NCBI RefSeq assembly: GCF_014646095.1
Contig: NZ_BMMU01000004.1
Span: 248,001 to 312,000, forward strand
Reading direction: 5' to 3'
Origin: Streptomyces lacrimifluminis
GTDB lineage: Bacteria > Actinomycetota > Actinomycetes > Streptomycetales > Streptomycetaceae
DNA: 64,000 nucleotides
Shown here: in pieces, positions 44,668 through 53,664 of the stretch
Numbering within the stretch: position 1 is the first letter of the stretch
Layout of the letters: each line of letters starts with the position of its first letter
Notes under the pieces: generated by a model
What the model was told of the DNA's origin: nothing
Databases searched by the model: none
Seen by the model: the letters and a program-made list of their open reading frames with translations, nothing else
Program-made: the position numbers and the translations under genes

Positions 44668-46218
44668 ATGGCGGGACCCGTCCTGGAAATGCGCTCGATC
44701 GTCAAGACCTTTCCCGGCGTCAAAGCGCTGTCGGACGTCACACTGACCGTCCGTCAGGGCGAGGTCCACGCCATCTGCGGGGAGAACGGCGCCGGCAAGT
44801 CGACCTTGATGAAGGTCCTCTCCGGCGTCCACCCGCACGGAACCTACGAGGGAGACATCCTCTTCGAGGGGGAGGTCGTCTCCTTCAAGGACATCAGGGC
44901 CAGCGAGCACCACGGCATCGTGATCATCCATCAGGAACTGGCCCTGGTGCCGTACATGTCCATCGCGGAGAACATCTTCCTCGGCAACGAGCACGCGACG
45001 CGCGGGTTCATCAGCTGGAACGACACGCTGAAGCACGCCGCCGAGCTCCTGCGGCGGGTCGGGCTCGACGAGAACCCGCAGACGCGGGTCGCCGACATCG
45101 GCGTGGGCAAGCAGCAGCTGGTCGAGATCGCCAAGGCGCTGTCGAAGAAGGTGAAGCTCCTCATCCTGGACGAGCCGACGGCCGCCCTGAACGACGAGGA
45201 CAGCGGCAAGCTCCTGGATCTCATCCTGGGCCTGAAGGACCAGGGCATCACCTCGATCATCATCAGCCACAAGCTGAACGAGATCGAGACGGTCGCCGAC
45301 TCGGTGACCATCCTGCGCGACGGCCAGACCATCGAGACGCTCGATGTGAAGGCCGCGGAGACCACCGAGGACCGGATCATCAGCGGCATGGTGGGCCGCG
45401 ACCTGGAACACCGCTTCCCTGAGCGGACCCCGCACCAGCCGGAGGCGGGCGTCGCGCCCGCCCTGGAGATCCGCGGCTGGACCGTGCACCACCCGATCGA
45501 CCAGCAGCGCAAGGTGGTCGACGACGTGTCGATCAACGTGCGGCGCGGGGAGATCGTCGGTATCGCGGGCCTCATGGGCGCCGGGCGCACCGAACTCGCG
45601 ATGAGCGTCTTCGGACGCACCTACGGCCGGTACACGGACGGGGTGGTCCTCAAGGACGGCACGGAGATCCGTACGAAGACCGTCTCCGACGCGGTCAAGC
45701 ACGGCATCGCCTATGTCACCGAGGACCGCAAGCACTACGGCCTCAACCTCATCGACACCATCAACCGCAACATCTCGCTCAGTGCCCTGAACAAGGTCAC
45801 CAAGCGCGGTGTGGTCGACGAGCACGAGGAGCGGAAGGTCTCCGAGGGCTTCCGCAAGTCCATGAACATCAAGGCCCCGACCGTCTTCGAGCCGGTCGGC
45901 AAGCTGTCGGGCGGCAACCAGCAGAAGGTCGTCCTCAGCAAGTGGATCTTCACGGGTCCGGATGTGCTGATCCTGGACGAGCCGACCCGCGGGATCGACG
46001 TGGGCGCCAAGTTCGAGATCTACACGGTCATCGACAAGCTGGCGGCCGACGGCAAGGCGGTCGTCTTCATCTCCTCCGAGCTGCCGGAGCTGCTCGGAAT
46101 GTGCGACCGCATCTACACGATGGCCGCGGGACGGCTGACCGGTGAGTTCTCGCGTGCCGAGGCCACGCAGGAATCGCTGATGCGTCAGATGACGAAGGAC
46201 AAAGAGGTAAACCGATGA
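44668..46218 (+). CDS. gguA: Sugar ABC transporter ATP-binding protein, GguA/XylG type
   Basis: Predicted 516-residue two-domain CUT2 ATPase. The first domain has GENGAGKST and the signature-like VGKQQLVEI. The second has degenerate [10 protein letters not shown] and an intact [12 protein letters not shown] 44668 gives the family start [17 protein letters not shown]. The stop overlaps the permease start by ATGA. The first domain shows [13 protein letters not shown], a variant typical of the xylose/ChvE branch. Confidence 0.93.
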   Translation: MAGPVLEMRSIVKTFPGVKALSDVTLTVRQGEVHAICGENGAGKSTLMKVLSGVHPHGTYEGDILFEGEVVSFKDIRASEHHGIVIIHQELALVPYMSIAENIFLGNEHATRGFISWNDTLKHAAELLRRVGLDENPQTRVADIGVGKQQLVEIAKALSKKVKLLILDEPTAALNDEDSGKLLDLILGLKDQGITSIIISHKLNEIETVADSVTILRDGQTIETLDVKAAETTEDRIISGMVGRDLEHRFPERTPHQPEAGVAPALEIRGWTVHHPIDQQRKVVDDVSINVRRGEIVGIAGLMGAGRTELAMSVFGRTYGRYTDGVVLKDGTEIRTKTVSDAVKHGIAYVTEDRKHYGLNLIDTINRNISLSALNKVTKRGVVDEHEERKVSEGFRKSMNIKAPTVFEPVGKLSGGNQQKVVLSKWIFTGPDVLILDEPTRGIDVGAKFEIYTVIDKLAADGKAVVFISSELPELLGMCDRIYTMAAGRLTGEFSRAEATQESLMRQMTKDKEVNR

Positions 46219-47459
46219 GCACGGATGTGACCGCCAAGACCCCGGCCCCCGCGCCGCCCGGCAAGAGCGGGACGGCGGCCGGCGGAGGCCTGCTCCAACT
46301 GGTGCTGGACGGCTTGCGCCGCAACATGCGGCAGTACGGCATGCTGATCGCCCTCGGCCTGATCGTGGCGCTGTTCGCGGTGTGGACCGACGGCGACCTG
46401 CTGCTGCCGCGCAACGTCTCCAACCTGGTGCTGCAGAACAGCTACATCCTGATCCTCGCGATCGGCATGATGCTGATCATCATCGCGGGCCACATCGACC
46501 TGTCCGTGGGCTCACTGACCGCGTTCATCGGCTCGATGGCCGCCGTCTTCATGGTCGACAACGACATAGCGTGGCCGCTGGCCGTCCTGCTGTGTCTGAG
46601 CGTGGGCGCCGCCGCGGGTGCCGCGCAAGGGTTCTTCATCTCGTATCTCGGTATTCCGTCGTTCATCGTGACCCTGGCGGGCATGCTCGTCTTCCGCGGT
46701 CTCACCGAGATCTTCCTGAAGGGCCAGACCCTCGGCCCGTTCCCCGAGGGCCTGCAGAAGGTCGCCAACGGCTTCCTCCCCGAGGTCGGCCCGGACACCA
46801 ACTACCACAACCTCACGCTGTTGCTGGGCTTCGCCGTCCTCGCGTTCGTGGTGTTCCAGGAGGTCCGCGACCGGGGCCGGCAGCAGGAGTTCGCGCTCGA
46901 CGTGCCGCCGATGAACCTGTTCGTCCTCAAGCTCGTCGCGATCTCCGCGGCCGTGCTCACCGTCACCATGCTGCTGGCCAGCTACAAGGGCGCCCCGATC
47001 GTCCTGCTGGTCCTCGGCGCGCTGGTCGTCGGCTTCGGCTACGTGATGCGCAACGCCATCATCGGCCGCCACGTCTACGCCATCGGCGGCAACCTGCCCG
47101 CGGCCAAGCTGTCGGGTGTGAAGGACAAGAAGGTCGTCTTCCTGCTCTTCGTGAACATGGGCATGCTGGCCGCCCTGGCCGGTCTGGTCTTCGCCGCCCG
47201 CTTCAACGCGGCCTCGCCCAAGGCGGGGCTCAACTTCGAACTGGAGGCGATCGCCGCCGCGTACATCGGCGGCGCGTCGATGAGCGGCGGTGTGGGCACC
47301 GTCCTCGGCGCGATCATCGGTGGCGTGGTCCTGGGTGTCCTGAACAACGGTATGAACCTCGTCGGCATCGGCACCGACTGGCAGCAGGTCATCAAGGGCC
47401 TGGTCCTGCTGGCGGCGGTCGGGTTCGACGTGTGGAACAAGCGCAAGGTCGGTTCGTAG
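46215..47459 (+). CDS. gguB: Sugar ABC transporter permease, GguB/XylH type
   Basis: Predicted 414-residue permease with about 12 hydrophobic segments, longer than the other two permeases, as is usual for XylH/GguB. The class motif [10 protein letters not shown] is present, as is [14 protein letters not shown]. It is coupled to the ATPase by ATGA, and AGAGG lies upstream of its ATG. A strong hairpin follows. Confidence 0.93.
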   Translation: MSTDVTAKTPAPAPPGKSGTAAGGGLLQLVLDGLRRNMRQYGMLIALGLIVALFAVWTDGDLLLPRNVSNLVLQNSYILILAIGMMLIIIAGHIDLSVGSLTAFIGSMAAVFMVDNDIAWPLAVLLCLSVGAAAGAAQGFFISYLGIPSFIVTLAGMLVFRGLTEIFLKGQTLGPFPEGLQKVANGFLPEVGPDTNYHNLTLLLGFAVLAFVVFQEVRDRGRQQEFALDVPPMNLFVLKLVAISAAVLTVTMLLASYKGAPIVLLVLGALVVGFGYVMRNAIIGRHVYAIGGNLPAAKLSGVKDKKVVFLLFVNMGMLAALAGLVFAARFNAASPKAGLNFELEAIAAAYIGGASMSGGVGTVLGAIIGGVVLGVLNNGMNLVGIGTDWQQVIKGLVLLAAVGFDVWNKRKVGS

Positions 47460-47488
47460 GCACGTAGTTCGTCGTCAGGTCATGTCGT

Positions 47489-47527
47489 GGGTCCCGCGGG
47501 CAACCGGCCAACCGGTGCGCGGGACCC
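47489..47527 (+). terminator. Terminator of the chvE-type operon
   Basis: GGGTCCCGCG (47489-47498) pairs perfectly with CGCGGGACCC (47518-47527); the loop itself can form ACCGG/CCGGT. It lies 29 bases past the permease stop and 38 before the epimerase start, so the epimerase is either read through or has its own signal. Confidence 0.8.
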
Positions 47528-47565
47528 TTCGGCTTGTGTCCGTCGTTATGGGAGGCAGGAACCCC

Positions 47566-48612
47566 GTGAAGGAACTCTTCGGCAAACTCGCCGACGGTAC
47601 GGAGATCCACCGCTGGTCGCTGGAGAACGGCGGCACCCGGCTGAAGGTCCTGTCGTACGGCGGGATCGTGCAGTCCCTGGAGATCCCGGACGGCGAGGGC
47701 AGGTACGCCAACGTCTGCCTGGGCTTCGACACCATCGAGGACTACGTCACCGCCAGCCCCTACTTCGGCGCCCTGGTCGGCCGGTACGGCAACCGCATCG
47801 GCAAGGGCCGGTTCACGCTGGACGGCACGGCGTACCAACTGTCCGTCAACGACGGCGAGAACAGCCTGCACGGCGGCAGCGAAGGCTTCGACAAGGCCGT
47901 CTGGGAGGTCGAGCCGTTCACGCAGGGCCCGGACATCGGCCTGGTCCTCCAACACACCAGCGCCGACGGTGAGATGGGCTTCCCCGGCACACTGCGGACG
48001 AAGGTCACCTATACCCTCACCGAGCACGGCGACTGGCGCGTCGACTACGAGGCCACCACCGACAAGGTCACCGTCGTCAACCTCACCAGCCACGTCTACT
48101 GGAACCTCGCCGGCGAGAGCAGTGGCTCGGTCAACGGCCACGAGCTGGAGATCGCCGCCGCCCGCTACACCCCCGTCGACTCCGGCCTCATCCCCACCGG
48201 CGAGCTTGCCGACGTCGCGGGTACCCCCTTCGACTTCCGGGCGGCCAAGGCGGTCGGCGCGGATCTCCGGGTCGCCCACCAACAGCTGCTGTACGCCAAG
48301 GGCTTCGACCACAACTGGGTGCTCGACAAGGGCGTCACGGCCGAGCCCCAGCACGTCGCCACCCTCAAGGACCCTTCGTCCGGCCGCACGTTGAGGATCG
48401 CGACCACCGAACCGGGCCTGCAGTTCTACTCGGGCAACTTCCTCGACGGCACCCTCGTCGGCACCGGCGGTGCCGTCCACCGCCAGGGCGACGCGCTGTG
48501 CCTGGAGACCCAGCACCACCCGGACTCACCGAACCGGCCGGACTTCCCGTCCACGGTGCTGCGTCCGGGCCGGACCTATCGCACGACGACGATCCACTCG
48601 TTCGACGCGTGA
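47566..48612 (+). CDS. galM: Aldose 1-epimerase (mutarotase), copy 2
   Basis: Predicted 348-residue mutarotase, related along its whole length to the copy at 20851-21837. It has GRYGNRIG, DGENSLHGG, LTSHVYWNL and the C-terminal Glu in LETQHHPDSPN. An insertion DLRVAHQQLLYAKG before FDHNW is absent from copy 1. GTG 47566 is supported by AGGA 5 bases upstream; ATG 47548 is an alternative. It equilibrates anomers of the imported sugar. Confidence 0.92.
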   Translation: MKELFGKLADGTEIHRWSLENGGTRLKVLSYGGIVQSLEIPDGEGRYANVCLGFDTIEDYVTASPYFGALVGRYGNRIGKGRFTLDGTAYQLSVNDGENSLHGGSEGFDKAVWEVEPFTQGPDIGLVLQHTSADGEMGFPGTLRTKVTYTLTEHGDWRVDYEATTDKVTVVNLTSHVYWNLAGESSGSVNGHELEIAAARYTPVDSGLIPTGELADVAGTPFDFRAAKAVGADLRVAHQQLLYAKGFDHNWVLDKGVTAEPQHVATLKDPSSGRTLRIATTEPGLQFYSGNFLDGTLVGTGGAVHRQGDALCLETQHHPDSPNRPDFPSTVLRPGRTYRTTTIHSFDA

Positions 48613-48800
48613 CCGCTGTTACCCAGAGTCACATCAGTGATCGGTTTCACAGGAGCTTCACAATTTTCCCTCGAAACCACAGCGGTTGAACAGCGACCCA
48701 CAGCCATCCGTATTCAGGAGCGGCCCGTGCTCCCCCGCGCGGGCCACCCAGAGTCGGAGGACCCGTCCTCCCCAACGGGTCCGCCACATACGGAGGTTCC

Positions 48801-50543
48801 ATGGCCGACAACGTCACCTCGCTCTTTCGCAGCACGGCGGCGCACAGCCCCTCGATGGCTGCGCTCGCGCGAGAGAGCGACGGGACCGGCCCGGTCGACT
48901 TCTGTATCCCGTGCAACCCGTACTTCCCCACCCCCGCCATGATGGACACCATGGCGGCGCGGCTGCGCGACATCATCACGTACTACCCGAGCAGCGCCGA
49001 CACCATCACCGCCGAGCTGTGCAATCTGCTCCAACTGCCCCCGCAGGCCGTGGCGATGGGCAACGGCTCGACCGAACTGATCACGTGGATCGACCACTTG
49101 CTGGTCCGCGAATCCCTCGCCGTCCCCGTCCCCACCTTCGGCCGCTGGACCGACCAGCCCATGGAGACCGGCAAGCGGGTCGACATGTTCCCGCTCCAGG
49201 AGTCCAGCGGCTTCAACCTCGACCTCGCCCAGTACGCCGAGTTCATCCGGGCGCGCGGCACCCGTGTCGCCGTCATCTGCAACCCGAACAACCCCGACGG
49301 CGGCTTCCTGCACAAGCACGCGCTCGTGCAGTTCATGGACGCGATGGCCGACCTCGACCTGATCATCATCGACGAGTCGTTCCTGGAGTTCGCCGACGCC
49401 GAGGCGGAACCGAGCGTCGTGCAGGAGGCGATGATCCGCCCCAACGTCATCGTCCTGCGCAGCCTCGGCAAGAACTTCGGTCTGCACGGCATCCGCTTCG
49501 GCTACATGGTCGCCAACCCGTCGCTCGCGGGCCGCGTCCGCTCGATGCTGCCGAAGTGGAACCTCAACGCCTTCGCCGAGTACGTGGTGTTCATGCTCAA
49601 GGAGCACGGCCAGGAGTACATGCAGAGCCTCCACCAGGTGCGCCGCGACCGCCTCGACATGGCGAGCCAGCTCTCCTCCCTGCCCGGCCTGACGGTCTAC
49701 CCGTCGCAGGGCAACTTCCTCTTCGTGCGCCTCCCCGTCGGCGCCGAGGGCACCGTGGTCCGGGACCGGATGCTCACCGAGCATCGCATCCTGGTCCGTG
49801 AGTGCGGCAACAAGATCGGCTCGTCCAGTCGCTTCCTGCGCCTCGTGGTGCGCCCCCAGGTGGACGTGCGTCGCCTGGTGTCCGGCCTGGAACAGGTGCT
49901 CTACGGGACCAGGAGGGGAGCCGCCGTACCCGAGCTGGGTACAGGGACCAACTACAGCTCGGGTACGGCGGCGGTGGACCGGCTGGTCAGTGCCACCAAC
50001 GGGGGCGGTATGCCGGGCCTTGCCGCTCAGGCCCTCGGTACCGGTATGCCGGGGCTGGCAGCAGCCGCGGCAGCCGGTACCGGCATGCCGACGCCGATGC
50101 AGGCACCGATGCAGGCCCCCGTGCCGATGCAGATGCCCGCCGCCATGCAGTCCGGCGGCGCCGGGATGCAGATGCCGGCCGCGATGACCGCGCAGAGCTA
50201 CGGTGGCGCCGGGCAGAGCTACGGTGGCGCGGGTCAGAGCTACGGCGGTATGCAGATGCAGCAGCAGCCCATGCAGCAGCAGCCTCAGCAGGTCCCGCAG
50301 CCCCAGATCCCCCAGCCACAGATGCAGCAGCCCCCGATCCCCCAGCAGCCGCAGCCCCAGTCGATGGGCCGGCAGCCGATGAACCAGCAGCAGCCCACCC
50401 CCTCCGGTGTCCCGGCCCGCAACGGCCTCACGGCCGCCCAGGTCCGCGGCACCACCGGCCCGGGCCTGGCCCCGGCCCCGGCGACGGGCTGGCCCGCCGC
50501 CCAGAGCTGGCCGAACGCGGCGGGCATGGGACAGGCGGGCTGA
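48801..50543 (+). CDS. PLP aminotransferase (HisC/CobC-like) with long Gln/Pro/Met-rich tail
   Basis: Predicted 580-residue protein. Residues 30-370 form a class I/II aminotransferase domain: NPNNPDGG, DESFLEFAD and the PLP lysine Lys 224 in LRSLGKNFGLHGIRFGY. This resembles histidinol-phosphate aminotransferase, normally about 360 residues. Residues 371-580 are low complexity: Gly/Met/Pro-rich, three AGQSYGG-like repeats (464-483), then runs of Gln and Pro. GGAGG before ATG 48801 is strong. The 188-bp upstream gap shows no recognised element. The substrate is unknown; the tail suggests a scaffold or condensate role, which is inference. Confidence 0.85.
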   Translation: MADNVTSLFRSTAAHSPSMAALARESDGTGPVDFCIPCNPYFPTPAMMDTMAARLRDIITYYPSSADTITAELCNLLQLPPQAVAMGNGSTELITWIDHLLVRESLAVPVPTFGRWTDQPMETGKRVDMFPLQESSGFNLDLAQYAEFIRARGTRVAVICNPNNPDGGFLHKHALVQFMDAMADLDLIIIDESFLEFADAEAEPSVVQEAMIRPNVIVLRSLGKNFGLHGIRFGYMVANPSLAGRVRSMLPKWNLNAFAEYVVFMLKEHGQEYMQSLHQVRRDRLDMASQLSSLPGLTVYPSQGNFLFVRLPVGAEGTVVRDRMLTEHRILVRECGNKIGSSSRFLRLVVRPQVDVRRLVSGLEQVLYGTRRGAAVPELGTGTNYSSGTAAVDRLVSATNGGGMPGLAAQALGTGMPGLAAAAAAGTGMPTPMQAPMQAPVPMQMPAAMQSGGAGMQMPAAMTAQSYGGAGQSYGGAGQSYGGMQMQQQPMQQQPQQVPQPQIPQPQMQQPPIPQQPQPQSMGRQPMNQQQPTPSGVPARNGLTAAQVRGTTGPGLAPAPATGWPAAQSWPNAAGMGQAG

Positions 50544-50583
50544 TCACTCGCATCGGCCACCGGTCCCCGGGGATCCCAGACGG

Positions 50584-50730
50584 TCAACGGTCGGCGGCGC
50601 CCGGGGGGACTACCCATTGGGTGGGCTGTCCGGTGATGCTGCCGATCATGTCGAAGTCGCCGTCGTAGTGGAGGACGGTCAGCCGGTGCGGTTCAGCGGT
50701 GGCGGCGATGAGCAGACCGGGGAGGGACGG
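50584..50730 (-). pseudogene. Remnant of a VapC-type PIN toxin
   Basis: The last 48 or so codons read [16 protein letters not shown] and [19 protein letters not shown], which match the C-terminus of actinobacterial PIN-domain VapC toxins. The usual DLLIAA has Gly for the catalytic Asp. The first two thirds of a PIN domain are missing; the open frame upstream (to about 51165) shows no PIN motifs. No antitoxin gene is seen next to it. Confidence 0.65.
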
Positions 50731-51098
50731 AGCGCGATGGAAGCCCGCGTGGGCGTGCCCGTTGCTGTACCGCGCGCCGATGCCCGCCTGACTCCGGATC
50801 TTCTCCAGTTCGGCGAGGGTGACACGGATCCGCGTGGACAGGGTGAGGGCCACGCCTTCGTCCTTCTCGCGGGACCGCGTGAGGTCACTGTCCGGGTCGC
50901 CGACGAGGAAACGCACACGGCACCGCCAGCCGCCTTCCGGCGCAGCGCCGTGCCAAACCGGGCCTGTTCCAGCCAGAGAAAGTAGTTCGTGTACCCGGCG
51001 AACGGCAGCGGAGTCGAGGGGCGACGCGAGAACGGCAGCGGGGGCGCCGGGCACGTGCAAGCCGTCGCCGGCAGGGAGTCCGTCCGGCACCAGCCGCG

Positions 51099-51212
51099 TA
51101 CCGCACGTACGTCGAACACGCCGAAGCGTGCCCGAACTGCGTGGACGGCGTCTGCCCCGAGGCAAGGCACCTGTGGCGCGTGGTCAAGGGACGCGAGGAG
51201 CCCAAGGGGTAG
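51099..51212 (+). pseudogene. Fragment of a small Cys-rich protein
   Basis: This stretch reads [20 protein letters not shown] and continues to a TAG at 51210. Three Cys in the CxxC-x4-C spacing and the LWRVVKG end resemble small proteins of Streptomyces mobile elements, as far as I remember. No start codon with a ribosome site is visible, so it is probably a fragment. Confidence 0.4.
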
Positions 51213-51262
51213 CACCCTCAACGACAGGACGCCCGGCCGGTGTCCCCCTGGCCGGGCCTCGT

Positions 51263-51358
51263 CGTGTGCACGACGAACGCGCGGCGCCGGTCAAGGCCCA
51301 CATCAAGATCGCGACCTAGATCACCGACTGGTACAACCCACACCGCAGACACTCGGCC
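51263..51358 (+). pseudogene. Transposase fragment with in-frame stop (IS3-like)
   Basis: The frame reads VHDERAAPVKAHIKIAT, a TAG stop (51317-51319) and ITDWYNPHRRHSAC. The pattern DWYN-x2-RRHSA is the C-terminal end of the integrase catalytic domain of IS3-type transposases, where Trp is usual at the stop position. Only about 30 codons remain, with no inverted repeats in sight. Confidence 0.6.
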
Positions 51359-51590
51359 TGTCTGCCCCCAACTCGCCCTCTCCCCCACCACTTGGGCCGG
51401 CTTCGTCGCGTACGCCGTCAGGGTCTGAGATCGCCTCGTCAGCGGCGTCTCACCCGAGCCCTGACGAAGCAGCCCCGTGCAGGGGCTGGGCGGGCCGGAG
51501 TTCAGCTGCGGGCACCGGGCCGGTGCACTCCGCCCAGGGGCCGCCGGGACCCGGGTTGCCATCCTTGTGACCACCCGGAACCCACCGAAT

Positions 51591-51652
51591 CGAACGCAAA
51601 CCGGGTCCGATGCGTCACAGTCCCGACAGCATCAGCTCCGGGGGGACCCATG
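51591..51652 (+). repeat. Duplicated leader, copy 1
   Basis: The 62 bases up to and including the ATG of the first lipoprotein gene recur at 52575-52636 with four mismatches. The stretch includes ACCGGGTCCGATGCGTCACA and the GGGGGGACCC ribosome site. Confidence 0.85.
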
Positions 51653-52558
51653 CGTACGCACACCACCCGCACCACGACCCGACTCACCCTCGCTCTCGCC
51701 CTCACCACCACCCTGTTCGCCGCCGGTTGCGGCAGCGAGAAGGTGGAGGGCAGCACCGTCCCGAAGCCCACCGCGTCCAAGGACAGCCCCGCACCGTCGA
51801 ACAGCCGCGCCCAGCAGGTCGCCGACGCCTGGGACGGTTCGAAGGCCGCCGAGGCGTATCGCAGCGGCTACTACCCCCTGGGCGACTCGACCCCGCCGCC
51901 CAGCGACGGTTTCCACAGCGACGACGACAAGATTGCCCACATGCTGGAGAACTACCTACTCCGCGGCGAACTCCCCACCACAGCGCCCAAGGAGGGGAAG
52001 GTGAAGTGGGCGGGTGGAGAATCGCTCACCCTGCCCCTGCGGGACGCGCGGCAGACGTACACCGCCATGGACCGTGTCGACAGCCCCACGGATCCTCAAC
52101 TCACCGTGACCAGCGCCAAGTTGGGTGAGATGTCGATCGTCACCAGTCGCGGCCCGGCGACCGTGCCGGCCTGGCTGTTCACGTTGGAGGGGTACGACGA
52201 GCCGCTCAGGCGCGTCGCCCTCGAACCGTCGAAGCTCCCGAAGCCTCCGATCGAGAGGGCCTCGGGGGGCCGGACGACGCGCGACGGCCTTGAAGAACTG
52301 GGCCAGTTGGTCGAGGTGTCCGAGGACGGCCGTTCCGTCACCGTCGTGGCGTACCACGGGTCCTGCGACGACGGCCCCGCCGTGGACGCGCTGGAGACCG
52401 ACGGCAGCGTGGTGCTGTCGGCGTCGATCGTCGGGGGCAACACGGGCAAGATCTGCACCATGGAACTGCGCGGCGAGAAGGTGACCGTCAAACTGGACCG
52501 CCCCCTGGGTGACCGCGTCCTCCTGGACGCGTTCATGGGCCGACCGCTGCCGAACTGA
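51650..52558 (+). CDS. Predicted lipoprotein, tandem paralogue 1
   Basis: Predicted 302-residue exported lipoprotein. The signal (RTHTTRTTTRLTLALALTTT, then LFAAGC) has a lipobox with Cys 26. A disordered linker follows, then a domain with the conserved landmarks VADAWDGS, YLLRGELPTTAP, TSRGPATVPAWLF and DRVLLDAFMGRPLP. I do not recognise the family. It is followed after 75 bases by a second copy with the same landmarks. GGGGGAC lies before the ATG. Confidence 0.85.
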   Translation: MRTHTTRTTTRLTLALALTTTLFAAGCGSEKVEGSTVPKPTASKDSPAPSNSRAQQVADAWDGSKAAEAYRSGYYPLGDSTPPPSDGFHSDDDKIAHMLENYLLRGELPTTAPKEGKVKWAGGESLTLPLRDARQTYTAMDRVDSPTDPQLTVTSAKLGEMSIVTSRGPATVPAWLFTLEGYDEPLRRVALEPSKLPKPPIERASGGRTTRDGLEELGQLVEVSEDGRSVTVVAYHGSCDDGPAVDALETDGSVVLSASIVGGNTGKICTMELRGEKVTVKLDRPLGDRVLLDAFMGRPLPN

Positions 52559-52574
52559 CAGGGTGGGGTGGGGC

Positions 52575-52636
52575 CGAACGTAAACCGGGTCCGATGCGTC
52601 ACAGTCACAACAGCATCAGCCCCGGGGGGACCCATG
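52575..52636 (+). repeat. Duplicated leader, copy 2
   Basis: 58 of 62 bases match 51591-51652, ending at the ATG of the second lipoprotein gene. The intergenic leader is better conserved than the coding parts that follow. Confidence 0.85.
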
Positions 52637-53557
52637 CACACGAACACCACCCGCACCACGACCCGACTCGCCCTCGTCCTCACCACCGCCCTGTTCGCGG
52701 CCGGTTGCGGCAGCGAGAAGGCCGGGGGCATCGGCATCACACACCCCCGCGACCAGGACACCTTGTCGCCGTCGGCGGTCCGCGCCAAGCAGGTCGCCGA
52801 CGCCTGGGACGGTTCCGAGGCCGCCGAGGCTTGGCGCAAGGGCTACTTCCCCATGGGCGAGGCCTCCCAGCCGCCGGGCGGTGGCTTCCACAGCGAGGAC
52901 GACAAGACGGCCTACACGACGCAGAGCTACGTACTGCGCGGCGAACTCCCCACCACCGCCCCCGAGGAGGGGACGGCGAAGTGGGAGGGCGGAGGCTCGC
53001 TCACCCGCCCCCTGATGGACGCGCGACAGGCTTACACCGCCCTGGACCACTTCGAGAGCTCCGATGTCCCCCACCTCACCGTCACCGAAGCCACGTTGGG
53101 CGAGATGACGATCGCGACGAGCCGAGGCCCTGCGACCGTACCGGCCTGGCTGTTCACGCTGGACGGATATGACGAGCCGCTCAAGCGTGTTGCCCTGCGC
53201 CCGTCGAAGCTCCCGAAGTCTCCGATCGGGGAGGCCGGGGAGTCACCCACCGAACTGACGCAGATCTCGCAACTGGTGGAGGTGTCCGGGGACGGACGGA
53301 CCGTCACCGTGCTGGCCGACCACGGCGCCTGCGAAGACGGCCCTCGCGTGAAGGCATGGGAAACGAACGGCAGTGTGGTGCTCTCGGCGACCGTCGCCCA
53401 TGTGGAGCAGGATCTGCCCTGCATCGCCTCCATGGCGAGCAAGAAGGTGGCGGTCGAACTGGAGCAGCCGCTGGGCGACCGGGTCCTGCTGAACGCCTTC
53501 ATGGGACGGCCGGTGCCGTACGGCGAGTGGGAGTGGGGCTCACCCAGCTGGAGCTGA
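52634..53557 (+). CDS. Predicted lipoprotein, tandem paralogue 2
   Basis: Predicted 307-residue lipoprotein with signal and lipobox (LFAAGC). It shares the whole layout with the gene before it: VADAWDGSEAAEAWR, RGELPTTAP, TSRGPATVPAWLFTLDGYDE and DRVLLNAFMGRPVP. It has a longer C-terminus (YGEWEWGSPSWS) rich in Trp. The pair arose by tandem duplication including the leader. Function unknown; one Cys pair in the C-terminal half is shared (DHGACEDGP and LPCIASM, against YHGSCDDGP and KICTMEL). Confidence 0.85.
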   Translation: MHTNTTRTTTRLALVLTTALFAAGCGSEKAGGIGITHPRDQDTLSPSAVRAKQVADAWDGSEAAEAWRKGYFPMGEASQPPGGGFHSEDDKTAYTTQSYVLRGELPTTAPEEGTAKWEGGGSLTRPLMDARQAYTALDHFESSDVPHLTVTEATLGEMTIATSRGPATVPAWLFTLDGYDEPLKRVALRPSKLPKSPIGEAGESPTELTQISQLVEVSGDGRTVTVLADHGACEDGPRVKAWETNGSVVLSATVAHVEQDLPCIASMASKKVAVELEQPLGDRVLLNAFMGRPVPYGEWEWGSPSWS

Positions 53558-53664
53558 TCAATCAACTCCCTTGTCTCACAACTGACTTGACGTGACATCA
53601 CTTTGCCGAATCCCCAGCTCGTCGACAGCACATCGACAGCAAGCTCCACTATCTTGCCGTGTTC

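Noticed and set aside
35688..46218. Broken ATPase domains in both sugar ABC ATPases
   Set aside because: Degenerate Walker A in one half is a normal feature of CUT2 family ATPases, not a mutation.
48613..48800. Riboswitch in the leader of the aminotransferase gene
   Set aside because: Only weak pairing could be found; no known aptamer core (SAM, cobalamin, T-box) was recognised.
50731..51165. Intact gene upstream of the PIN remnant on the minus strand
   Set aside because: The open frame shows no start with ribosome site and no recognisable domain; three competing frames are equally open, as expected of GC-rich non-coding DNA.
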